Of a stretch of DNA of 17,500 bases, positions 1 through 7,796 are shown piece by piece. The translations under genes and the position numbers were made by a program. The number at the start of each line of letters is the position of its first letter. Positions within the stretch are counted from its first letter, which is position 1. This DNA is from Theodoxus fluviatilis (taxonomy: Eukaryota; Mollusca; Gastropoda; Cycloneritida; Neritidae): contig JAWQFJ010008479.1 in assembly GCA_034096865.1 (NCBI GenBank), positions 10,001 through 27,500 of the forward strand, read 5' to 3'. The notes under the pieces were generated by a model. It had not been told where the DNA came from, ran no database searches, and was given only the letters and a program-made list of their open reading frames with translations.

Positions 1-115
1 CCCTGTCCGTCCGTCCGTCCGTCCGTCCGTCCGTACATCAGTCCGTCCGTCAGTCAGTCCGTCCGTCAGTCAGTCAGTCCGTCCGTCAGTCAGTCCGTCC
101 GTCCGTCCGTCCGTC
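1..115. repeat. (CCGT)n microsatellite with CAGT variants
   Basis: The window opens inside a tetranucleotide tract of CCGT interrupted by CAGT. It is cut by the window edge, so its true length is unknown. The following 116-180 is transitional low-complexity DNA (CTGCC, TATG) leading into the GT tract. Confidence 0.95.
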
Positions 116-176
116 GGCCAGCCTGCCTGTCCACCTGCCCGCCTGCCGTGTATGTATGTGTGAGTGTGTGAGAGTA

Positions 177-180
<4 letters not shown>

Positions 181-262
<82 letters not shown>

Positions 263-271
263 CGCGCGCGT
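181..271. repeat. (GT)n microsatellite ending in (CG)n
   Basis: An almost pure TG dinucleotide run is followed by about eight CG dinucleotides (255-270). Such alternating purine-pyrimidine DNA is the classic Z-DNA-prone type. The sequence from 272 to 412 is degenerate TG-rich DNA. Confidence 0.95.
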
Positions 272-412
272 GGGTGTGTAAATGTGTGTAAGTGCGAATG
301 TGTGTAAGTGTGCGTGTGTGTGTATGCATATGTATGCATTTTATTTGTAGTGGGTGTATATGTTGTGCGTGCGCTCGCGCATGATTGTGTTTATGAGCGC
401 GCATGCGCATGC

Positions 413-435
413 TTGTGTGTGTGTGTGTGTGTGTG

Positions 436-485
<50 letters not shown>

Positions 486-495
486 CGTGCGTGCG
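413..495. repeat. (GT)n microsatellite abutting the retrotransposon fragment
   Basis: TG repeats with one TTTC interruption (435-439) end in GTGC repeats. The tract runs directly into the first codon of reverse-transcriptase homology, so it marks the 5' truncation or insertion boundary of that fragment. Confidence 0.95.
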
Positions 496-1475
496 GAGTC
501 TGAGTGGGAGAAGGTGACAAGTGGAGTCCCACAAGGGTCCGGGCTGGGCCCTACATTATTCTTAGTTTTATCAATGATCTGGACGATGGAATGCTGACAG
601 ACATCTTGACATTTGCCGATGACACTAAGATTTATGGTGACGTCTCAGACTCTGCTGGAAAAGACAATCTACAGCACGATTTGAACCAGGCCAAAGAGTG
701 GCCAGAGAATTGGCTCATGCAGTTTAATGCTGATAAGTGTAAAGCTATGCACGCAGGTCATAAAAACCCACACAATGTGTACACCCTGGGGGGACAGGAT
801 CTTGAGGAGGTGAAGGAGGAGAGAGACCTAGGAGTGGTAATGCACAAGTCCATGTCTGTGAGTAGGCAGTGTTGCGAAGCAGCAAAGAAGGCAAACAGGG
901 CACTTGGTCGGGTGAAGAGAACTGTGTCGAACAGGAGTAAGGAGGTGGTGTTGCCACTGTACACATCCCTCGTACGTCTGCACTTAGAGTACTGTATCCA
1001 AGCATGGAGACCGTATCTGAAGAAAGACATCAGTACCCTTGAGAGAGTGCAGCGTAGAGCAACAAAGATTGTAGATGGCTTGTGGGACTCATCATATGAG
1101 AAGAGGCTTGTTGCGTGCAACCTACAGTCACTTGAAGAGAGGAGAGAAAGAGGTGATCCGATTCAGTCATTCAAGTTTATGAAAGGTATAGATAAGGTGC
1201 CACACAACACTTTCTTTACTCCAGCAGAACAGACATTCTACCACAGAGGTCATAGTGCTAAACTTTCAAAGGACAGATCACGCTTAGAAGTGCGGAGGAA
1301 CTTCTTCTCTCAAAGAGTTGTTAATCCATGGAACGCTCTACCACAAAGTATTGTTGATGCTGAAACGACAAACCAGTTCAAGAACCGCATAGACAAAGAG
1401 ACTCATAATAGGGGGGTTAAAATAAGTTCTAATACTTCCTACCCCGACTGCCGCGTTCAGCGGCCACTCAAGTAA
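496..1475 (+). pseudogene. Non-LTR retrotransposon reverse transcriptase, 5'-truncated C-terminal part
   Basis: This is the C-terminal part of a LINE ORF2 polyprotein, the enzyme that copies element RNA into DNA at the target site. It starts in one frame with the block SGVPQGSGLGP (520-552), then moves to another frame near 565-570, most simply by loss of one T in GTTTTA. The second frame carries INDLDDG, the catalytic FADDTKI block (ADD at 615-623), a KCKAMHAG segment and the ERDLGVVMHKSM segment. After these come the long thumb and C-terminal tail (LYTSLVR, YCIQAWRPY, NPWNALPQSIVDAETT) typical of Jockey/CR1-type elements. The stop is TAA at 1473-1475. The endonuclease and N-terminal RT are missing, and the fragment sits between GT-rich tracts. 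With truncation plus frameshift it is a dead copy. The exact clade is uncertain. Confidence 0.93.
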
Positions 1476-1620
1476 ATGCAGGCGCGTGTAAGCGTGCTCG
1501 CGTGTATGTGTGTGTGTGTGCACGCGTGTGTGCATGTGCAAGAATACACGTGTGTATGTGTGTGTGTGAGTGTGTATATGCGTGCGTGCGTGCGTGCGTG
1601 CGTGTGTGTCTGTGCGTGTA
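1476..1620. repeat. GT/GC-rich microsatellite 3' of the RT fragment
   Basis: Degenerate GT, CGTG and GTAT repeats begin right after the RT stop codon. Together with 413-495 they bracket the retroelement. They may be the original target or the element's own 3' simple-repeat tail. Confidence 0.9.
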
Positions 1621-2250
1621 CAGGATTGGACGTAAAACATGAAAAATTGTGGGATCTTGCACGGAAGAAGATGAGGAAACAGGTGGTACAAGGATGATGA
1701 AACTGTCAACATACCCCTCACCATACAAAACACGCCACGGCCGGTCACTCTCAAGAGAGAAACCCTATACCTACCTAGTCTACGACATCAATACTAGCAA
1801 CACCGCCTTCACCGAGCAAGGAGTTTTCAAAAAGCCACCCTCCAAAAGATTGACTCACCCGCACTGCCAGTCACGGTAAAACTACAAGCAGTTCACGCTA
1901 AGTTCTTATCAAGGCTGAACTTACACTTCTCCACACCTGACATTCACTGTAAAAATCTGGGTGGAATGGTGGTTGAAGAAGTCAAACAGGTGCGGAAGTG
2001 GCTCAAGCTGAACAGCTTTTCAAATCTTGATTTCATGTTTATTTTCCAAATCATATGAAGGGCTGGGACTTATGATCCCACGCACGCACTACAAAATATT
2101 TCTCTTTCAAGCTGTCTGTTCTCAACAGCGATGGCAGCCAAGTCAAAGAAACAGCTCGTGCATCCCTGGTGTTCCGACTTGTCTCCTTTTGCAAAGTTCT
2201 GTTATTACGGGGGTTCTAGCTCGCGCCGTGAAGCCTAAGTCCATAAAATC
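1621..2250. other. Unassigned single-copy-looking DNA
   Basis: I recognise no gene here. A plus-strand frame stays open for about 84 codons (1802-2055, after a stop at 1799) with residues such as LPVTVKLQAVHAKFLSRL, but it has no clear start, splice sites or motif I can name. It could be a decayed mobile-element coding piece. Confidence 0.5.
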
Positions 2251-2568
2251 TAGTGGTCGTTTTAGAAACAAATTTATTCATGCAATGGTCAATACACACA
2301 GCGTCGAAAATCAGTACGCAGCACTACCATAACAAATTCACTTTCGAGACTGGATTCTCCGAGGACACAACCACTTCTAATGGAGGACTATTTGCACTCA
2401 GGTGTCTTCTTCAGCTCTCACATTTTCTCCCATGTGCTCTCTCGTCTCTCGTTGCCCTGCTCATATACCCGTCTACAGATTCCAGAATCTCATAGAACCG
2501 ACTGCAATGCACTTCACCGTCTGGAAGCTGCGTGAATGAAGTCACATGACACAGACAAGACAAACACT
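2251..2568 (-). other. Possible 3' end of a minus-strand retroelement (Penelope-like?)
   Basis: On the minus strand this segment reads GCTGAAGAAGACACC, then TCTCGAAAGTG, then TTTTCGACG and AATAAA (2273-2278 on the plus strand as TTTATT). Penelope-like retroelements often end with a CTGAAGAAG, TCGAAA and AATAAA arrangement, so this could be such a 3' tail. A short frame just upstream reads FYEILESVDGYMSRATRDE, which I do not recognise. This is pattern resemblance only. Confidence 0.3.
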
Positions 2569-3064
2569 GGGTTCCGATGCACTCTGCCTCATCTCTGCTG
2601 CGATGTAGCAGGCTCAGGAGTCTCGATTGGTCGGTTTCTTGAATTACTCAAAAAGCACGTTACCATTAAAAGTAGAGGGTTTTGGAGGCTGGCCCTCTTT
2701 GGATACATGAATCCCCAAAATGATTTCACATTCAATTATATCCCTCTTGATCGAATAGACAACTTCATAAAAGCATTAGGGTCGAAAATCCATTGATAAC
2801 AAAAGGGAGATAACCATCACCAGTCATTGAGGAAGTCCAGGGAGTCCCAAAATGTGTGTCGTCTGCTACTTCGTTACATGCATGGGTATAAATGCTGACG
2901 TTTACTACAGATATCAAACCAAGACATAAAATCCACTCTGCCACGGTGATGAGAGCATGAAAACATTTATTTCTTCGAAATTTGAAAGCAATCGGCATGT
3001 TTGCCACTTCCAAGGTATGTAAACTCCATAGCTCGAAGCACGTTTACCCTGCAAGTCCGTGGAG
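2569..3064 (-). repeat. Dispersed repeat family, copy A (near full length)
   Basis: The reverse complement runs from ACTCCACGGACTTGCA to about CGGAACCCAG. It aligns along almost its whole length with 11464-11957 (copy B, opposite orientation), and its distal 210 bp with 4697-4909 (copy C). Differences are scattered substitutions and small indels. An 82-residue minus-strand frame (2765-3013) is broken by a one-base deletion in copy B, so it does not look like conserved coding. The ends show no terminal inverted repeats and no RNA polymerase III boxes that I can see. The class is unknown; it may be a non-autonomous element. Confidence 0.85.
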
Positions 3065-3440
3065 TGACTTCCAATTAGTTCTGTTTAGTATGAGTGTTAT
3101 CAGTTCGACTTTGCTTCGTTTCCGAATAAAGGTCTAGGGGAAAATACACACTCACAGCCAAACTTGTAACACTATCTCACACAGTCATTCCATCCAAGAT
3201 CGAACACGACTGAAAGACGGTGAGGTCAAAAGTCAAAATCAAATCACTTTAGTTTATCCTGGCAAATGATAAATATGGATTACTAGAGGTTAGTATTGTG
3301 TATTCATAAAACAACAATAATTCAATTCAATCTTCAACATAGATTAATAACTATGGCTCGCCAACCAATCAAAAGTTAACTTATCTGTTTCGAAGTCTGT
3401 TCCCGTCGATATGCACAAACTAATCCTAAGGCAAGGTGGC
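3065..3440. other. Unassigned AT-rich spacer
   Basis: I see no gene, repeat unit or RNA signature. ATAA-rich stretches and one CCAACCAATCAAAA string (also present in repeat copy C near 4837) are the only notable points. Confidence 0.5.
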
Positions 3441-3579
3441 AGTGGTTCGTGAGCACACTAATACGCTTGCACACGGGTTCCTACCCTCGGGACGTCAGTA
3501 GCAGCGGAGACTGTGGTTTGCCAGCACACTAATCTGCTTACACAGGGTTTCTATCCTCTGGACATCAGTAGCAGCGGCT
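3441..3579 (+). repeat. Two tandem 71-bp units
   Basis: The units start with GTGGTTCG at 3442 and GTGGTTTG at 3513. They share AGCACACTAAT, GGGTT(C/T)CTA(C/T)CCTC and GAC(G/A)TCAGTAGCAGCGG. The first half loosely resembles the A- and B-box spacing of a tRNA-derived sequence (GGGTTCCTACCCTC as a B-box-like block). This could be a doubled SINE head, but that is weak. Confidence 0.8.
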
Positions 3580-3635
3580 CTAGAGGTGCTGGCGGAAAGA
3601 GAGGGGGGAGGGGGAAACAGGGGCGGGCAGTATCG

Positions 3636-3860
3636 ACTGTATATCTTTGTAGCTTCAAGCTTAGACAAGCTTGAAGACAGGAAACTTCACCCTGGAGGCA
3701 GCAAACGTAAATAGTATCCTTTCATAGCTTGTGCCTGGGCAGGCGTTGTAGACTTGAACCTGACCCAGGAGGTGAGCAAACGTAGATGGTATCCTTTTGT
3801 AGCTTGTGCACAGGCAAGCACGGCAACTCGAACTTGACCCTGGGGGCAGGCGCTTTCCTC
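3636..3860 (+). repeat. Three tandem 75-bp units
   Basis: The landmark TAGCTT recurs at exactly 75-bp spacing (AGCTT at 3651, 3726, 3801), and GCAAACGTA at 3701 and 3776. The units also share ATCCTTT, CTTGA and CCCTGG blocks. The array lies just upstream of the TATA/CCAAT segment at 3938-4160, in the position where promoter-proximal subrepeats would be expected. Between it and the 71-bp units is a purine-rich stretch (GAGAGGGGGGAGGGGG, 3590-3615). Confidence 0.85.
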
Positions 3861-3937
3861 TTCGTTGACTGAGGAGAGGAGAGAGGCCGTATCTCTTTGA
3901 CGAGGTCGGGACGGCGTTTTGCACAGGTGATTTCTCT

Positions 3938-4519
3938 CGTTGTTAGATTTTCCCCGCACAGGCCACTGGTCGGCCGGGTTTATATACTCAAAGTGTGGAC
4001 ACCTTTGAAGTCCGTGCCCTCCCATCCAATGAGAACACACAGGCAACACCCACTCTCCCTTGCTGTCCAATCACACGTCTCTCATATAAGATGAGGTCTA
4101 TCACCGGAAGGTCTCCAGTCACGCTTTGGAAATGCGGCCAATCACACGTCTCTGCTCTGCACGTGAGTACAGAGCATGTACCATGTTTTCTGTGGTTAGC
4201 GATGAATGGATGGATGGATGGTGTTTTACGGCCTATCAGCCTTTCTATGCTATGTAAGGCCATTAAGCACAAAAATCACTAGAACAGTTCAGAGCAAACA
4301 TAAGGCAAGTCATGGTGTCCCTAGTCACTCGCCTCTTACAAACCGCGCAGGGAGACCAGGTAGGTCAATTATTACCCCGCACCCACAAGGGAACTATGGC
4401 TGGCGAGCCATAACACACTATCGTTACTAATTTTTACGGTTGGTGGCCACACTCACTCACACCACAGGTTAATAAGTACAATAAATTTAATACAAAGGGG
4501 GAGGGGTGATCTCGCCACA
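3938..4519 (+). mobile_element. Inverted element arm 1 (foldback-like), TATA/CCAAT-bearing
   Basis: This segment aligns, with divergence, to the reverse complement of 5953-6350. Shared landmarks in the same order are TGTTA-TTTT-CCGC, a TTTATATA box (3979), AGTCCGTGCC, CTGTCCAATCACA (4063-4075; 13 of 13 with 6210-6222), a CATATAAG box (4083), GTCTCCAGT and GC-GCCAATCACAC (4138). Then come the hairpin motif TATGGCTGGCGAGCCATA (4395-4412) and a 25-bp terminal match (4495-4519 against 5953-5977) that is identical. The CCAATCACACGTCTCT block occurs twice within this arm, 71 bp apart. The arm is interrupted by a SINE-like insert at about 4203-4393. No coding sequence is seen. It could alternatively be two unrelated insertions of one repeat family. 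Confidence 0.65.
4203..4393 (-). mobile_element. SINE-like dispersed repeat, copy 1, with (CCAT)n tail
   Basis: It is homologous to 15663-15880. Both contain CGGCCTATCAGCCT (4230-4243 and 15706-15719), then GGCCA, CACTCGCCT-TTAC-AA-CGCG, GG-AGG-T, and an AACCCC or ACCCCGCACCCA block. On the minus strand the element ends in a tetranucleotide tail, (CCAT)n here and (CCTT)n in copy 2, as many short retroposons do. I do not see clear polymerase III boxes. It splits the inverted arm, so it inserted later than that arm. Confidence 0.7.
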
Positions 4520-4696
4520 AGGAGCCAGTCAAATGCGGCTACGGGTTCTGTAGTTTCATTGTTGCAAGGGACAGCAAGTGGCGCACTCTGGTGTGAAGCA
4601 GTTAGAGCGCCTACTGAGATGCTCCAGCTGCTGCGCGACCTTGACAGGAAGTTGACCACTGCCACTGAGTGAAACGTCACCAAAGATTGTGTGTGA
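4520..4696. other. Unassigned DNA inside the inverted element
   Basis: Nothing is recognisable between the end of arm 1 and repeat copy C. A minus-strand frame here shows no motif. Confidence 0.4.
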
Positions 4697-4909
4697 ATGA
4701 TTTTCGACCCTAATACTTTTATTAAGTCGTTTCTTTTATCAAGAGGAATACATGTGAGTGGGGATTCGTGTATTCAAAGAGGGCCTTCAAAACCCTATAG
4801 TTTTCATGATAATGTGCTTTTAAAGTTATTCAATAAAACCAACCAATCAAAACTCTTGAGACTGCGCATCGTAGCAGAGATGAAGCAGAGTGCAACGGAA
4901 CACAGGGTA
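4697..4909 (+). repeat. Dispersed repeat family, copy C (truncated)
   Basis: It matches the distal part of copy B (about 11745-11957), with shared blocks ATTTTCGA-CCTA, ATCAAGAGG, CAAAGAGGGCCT-CAAAACCCT, AACCAACCAAT and GTAGCA-AGATGAAGCAGA-TGCAACGGAAC. It lacks the first ~270 bp of the family and is more diverged than A and B are from each other. Confidence 0.8.
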
Positions 4910-5702
4910 AAATATACATTTAGTCTCTTTTCTTGCAGCTTACAATCAAGGGAAGAATACATCTACTACCATGTGTGTGTGTGAGTATGTGTGAATTTAC
5001 AGTCATCAATGTACAAAGTGTCTGGGAGACAACGCTATGATAGTCTCTTTCCAGTAGTGACCGTCTCTCTATCAACAGACTTCAAGTTCAACACTGTTTA
5101 ACGAGATTCAAATATTTTTTTGTTGAGAGAGCTAAACACTGGTCAATATTGCCTTTAGATAATGGTAAAACGCCAGGTGTCACATGGAGCTTAGTGGATA
5201 CTTTGTGGAGAAATCCAGCATAACATTTCTCCTTGTAAAAAGAACAAAATATGTTTGTATTCTCGACGCACGCTCTTATATGTACTTAAAGTTCTAACTG
5301 TAATGAGAGGATATCCATCAATACATATCGTCTTGTGATAGCATGCCCTCTGGTACAATTGTTTATCAACACGCTTTGAGTATGTGGTCTTACACTTAAC
5401 GATAAACTTATCAGATTTCTATTCTCTGTAATCTTCAACAAGCAGAATAAAACTAAACGAACCATCTCTTCCTCTATCGCATATAAAAACTGGCTCAGAG
5501 AAGACAAACTGCCTGAGAAATTCGCAAGCAGACAGTTCACGGGGGTTCGTTATGTCAAGACATTGAGCATCCATGCTGGGAGTGGAATTTTCTTTAGCCC
5601 ACTGTGTGTGAATAACTTTTTTTTCGCTTGTCATCTTACCGTTTACACGTTTGCGAATTCCTGTTGTGCGAAAACCCTTCATTTTCTCCATGTCAGTACT
5701 GG

Positions 5703-5705
<3 letters not shown>
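4910..5705. other. Unassigned AT-rich DNA
   Basis: I find no gene. Open frames on both strands are short and have no motif. There is a short TGTG run near 4972-4992. This stretch would be the inner part of the putative foldback element, without a transposase. Confidence 0.5.
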
Positions 5706-5749
<44 letters not shown>

Positions 5750-5759
5750 AGGGGGGTAG

Positions 5760-5825
<66 letters not shown>
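5706..5825. repeat. (GA)n microsatellite, two blocks
   Basis: Two pure GA runs are separated by a GGGGAGGGGGGTAGAGAGG interruption (about 5746-5767). The tract is purine-only on one strand apart from a single T. Such mirror-repeat tracts can form intramolecular triplexes. Confidence 0.97.
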
Positions 5826-5828
<3 letters not shown>

Positions 5829-5952
5829 TTAAACTTTGAAACTGTATAGGTGAGCCAGAGTTACATATATTTGTAGCTAGTTGTATCTTATTCATTGTCT
5901 CAAATGTACAGTTGCAACTTTCTCCTTCACAGCGTCAATGTAGATAGGTGGC

Positions 5953-6350
5953 TGTGGCGAGATCACCCCTCCCCCTTGGATTACGTTGTTTATCCTTTGC
6001 CATGACTAATCTGCTTTGTGTGTATAGAGAGTTAGTATGGCCTGCCAGCCGTAGCAGATCAATGATGATAGAGAGTTATTATGGTCCGCCAGCCATAACA
6101 AATTAGATCGACAATCCGTGCCTGTGTGCACAGGAAGTAGTGTGACTGGCTGCAAGAAAAACTGCACTGGAGACATTGCGAAGAAAGACCTCGATTTATA
6201 TAAGGGCCCTGTGATTGGACAGTGGGAATGTGGGGGTGTGGCCCGAGTGATCCCATTAGTTGGGAAGTGACTGTTTTCGAAGACGTCCGTGCAAAAGTTA
6301 TATAAGTCCCTGCAGACCGTCGTCCAGGAGGGCGCGGCAAAATAACACCT
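5953..6350 (-). mobile_element. Inverted element arm 2 (foldback-like)
   Basis: Read on the minus strand from 6350 down, this repeats the landmarks of 3938-4519: a TTATATAA box (6297-6307), GCACGGACGTCTTCGAA, ACACCCCCACATTCCC, CTGTCCAATCACA (6210-6222) and a second TTATATAA box (6193-6205). After these come GTCTCCAGT, GCAGCCAGTCACAC, two hairpin motifs and the 25-bp end 5953-5977. Two 45-bp units (TAGAGAGTTA at 6024 and 6069) each carry one hairpin motif, where arm 1 has a single one. This arm lacks the SINE-like insert of arm 1. No coding sequence is visible. Confidence 0.65.
6036..6098 (-). repeat. Two 45-bp units each with a GGCTGGC hairpin motif
   Basis: TATGGCCTGCCAGCCGTA (6036-6053) and TTATGGTCCGCCAGCCATAA (6079-6098) are short inverted repeats; the second forms a 6-bp stem, TTATGG/CCATAA. 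Related copies are at 4395-4412 (7-bp stem, GGCG loop) and 7037-7053. Confidence 0.7.
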
Positions 6351-6365
6351 TCAAAGAATGACAGC

Positions 6366-6413
6366 CACGCCAAGATTTACGTCATTCCAACCTCGCCAAG
6401 ATTTATGTCATTC
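6366..6413 (+). repeat. Two 26-bp direct units (CGCCAAGATTTAYGTCATTCC)
   Basis: The block CGCCAAGATTTA-GTCATTCC occurs at 6368 and again at 6394, with C or T at one position. It lies just outside arm 2 and ahead of the 36-bp array. Confidence 0.85.
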
Positions 6414-6477
6414 CTCATCCCTGCACGAAGAGGCACTCGACGTTGAGAAATAACGACGCAAATCCACCCTCACTTGT

Positions 6478-6680
6478 CCCAGGACGAAGATACGAAGTTT
6501 GCAGTGCCCGTCTCCCAGGACGAAGATACGAAGTTTGCAGTGCCCGCCTCCCAGAGCGAAGATACGAAGTTTGCAGTGCCCGTCTCCCAGGACGAAGATA
6601 CGAAGTTTGCAGTGCCCGCCTCCCAGAGCGAAGATACGAAGTTTGCAGTGCCCGCCTCCCAGGACGAAGATACGCAATTC
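6478..6680 (+). repeat. 36-bp minisatellite, about 5.5 units
   Basis: Unit starts (CCCAG) are at 6478, 6514, 6550, 6586, 6622 and 6658. Units differ mainly at GGACGAAG/GAGCGAAG and GCCCGTCT/GCCCGCCT. Because 36 is a multiple of 3, every open frame gives an exact 12-residue peptide repeat, for example SQDEDTKFAVPV in one plus frame and RRYEVCSARLPG in another. The minus strand is open as well. Openness in several frames is expected from a stop-free unit and does not argue for a protein. The array lies upstream of arm 2's TATA-like boxes, as the 75-bp array does for arm 1. Confidence 0.9.
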
Positions 6681-6799
6681 CTCACCCGTCCTTACAAAAA
6701 GGATACCGACGCTTTGAGAAAAAAATGGCGGATGCCTTTGTGAAATGATACAAACGCTATGAGGAAGTATGCTATGCTTGTGAGAGAATACATATGCTA

Positions 6800-6822
6800 C
6801 CCCCCCCCCCCCCCCCCCCCCC
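6800..6822. repeat. Poly(C) tract, 23 bases
   Basis: This is an uninterrupted C run (poly-G on the minus strand). Homopolymers of this length are prone to sequencing and assembly length error. Confidence 0.97.
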
Positions 6823-6916
6823 GCCAACGCCTCCAGAACCACTACGACAAAGATCACAAGGGCAGAAGCCCTCGTGAGTGCTGATCGGCGTGTTTTCGAA
6901 CCACGGTCGACACGCA

Positions 6917-6918
<2 letters not shown>

Positions 6919-6953
<35 letters not shown>
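6919..6953. repeat. (TA)n microsatellite
   Basis: A pure TA dinucleotide run of about 17 repeats, followed by a GGGCGCG CpG-rich stretch. Confidence 0.97.
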
Positions 6954-6956
<3 letters not shown>

Positions 6957-6969
6957 CGCGTTCGCGCGC

Positions 6970-7307
6970 AACGGCAGAAACGGACTTGAGAGGACACGCT
7001 AGCTATGCACTTCAGAGCAGTTAAGTCATTACATTGATCGGCTGGCGGGCCATTTCCTTAGATGATGATGGGTATAATTATTATTTTTCTTCATGATTGT
7101 CAGTCGTACTAACCGTTATTCATTCACTATTACTTTGGCATAGAAATTAAAGTGATTTGATATTTGACCTACGTCCTCACCGTTTTTCTGTCTCGTTTGC
7201 GTCAGATGGAAAGATTGTGTGAGAAAGTGTTGCAAGTGGACCGAGAGTATTCCCCTAGACCTTTGCCCTTTCAATAAAGCATTTTAAGACGAGCAGGTCC
7301 GGCTTGT
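6970..7307. other. Unassigned spacer with one hairpin-motif relic
   Basis: No gene is seen. ATCGGCTGGCGGGCCAT at 7037-7053 matches the hairpin motifs of the inverted arms, and on the minus strand it is followed by GATCAATG as at 6059. It may be a remnant of the same element family. Confidence 0.5.
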
Positions 7308-7588
7308 AACAGGAGTAAAACCGGGTACCTGTGAGGGCAGTGTTGGCAAAATGTAGTACGATTAACCCTTGTAAGCGGCCAAGCGCCAGCATCGGGTTGG
7401 AATACTCCCCAGGGAGCGGAGTTGGTGCTGGTACCTGACTGTGTGCGTCTTCAATGTCTGTCACTATGTTTGTTGTAAGGTACCAGTGAGGATTGATCAA
7501 GATGCCCAGTGATCAGGGGGTAAAGTGTAAAGCGGTTTGAGCACCGATCAATGGTGGAAATTCGCTATATAAAATCACACCTTTACAG
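7308..7588 (+). mobile_element. tRNA-type SINE, 5'-truncated (body and tail only)
   Basis: It is homologous to the body of the fuller copy at 15282-15648. Shared blocks are AGGAGTAAAAC-GGGTACCTGTGAGGG, a CTCCCC-(A/T)GGAG block, CCAGTGATCAGG or CCAGGATGT, and the tail GTGGAAA-TTCGCTATATAAAA-CACCTTTA. The tRNA-like head is absent, as in 5'-truncated retroposed copies. SINEs are transcribed by RNA polymerase III and mobilised by a partner LINE. No coding potential is expected. Confidence 0.75.
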
Positions 7589-7796
7589 TGGTTCTCCTAG
7601 CTAGAGCAGGGATGTTTCTCACGTGTCGTGTTCCTGCTCTCACGTATCGTCTGTCACTCTCTCGCCTAGCACCCCGTATCTCATGTGTACACTTCACTCG
7701 TGAGACTGGAGCTCGGAGGATGTGCGGATGTGTCAGTGCTATGGAATACATCACTTGCAGAAGCTTTTACAACATACTACTCGTCGCAGGTTTCAT
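7589..7796. other. Short unique segment before the GGT array
   Basis: No gene motif is seen. A plus-strand frame passes from here into the GGT array and gives a polyglycine chain, which I treat as an artefact of the repeat. Confidence 0.5.

Noticed and set aside
2765..3013. 82-residue minus-strand frame as a membrane protein
   Set aside because: It has a hydrophobic segment (WILCLGLISVVNVSIY), but it lies in a dispersed repeat and the frame is broken by indels in copy B.
5419..5895. Minus-strand Ser-Leu-rich frame
   Set aside because: The Ser-Leu stretch is the GA/CT microsatellite, and flanking residues show no motif.
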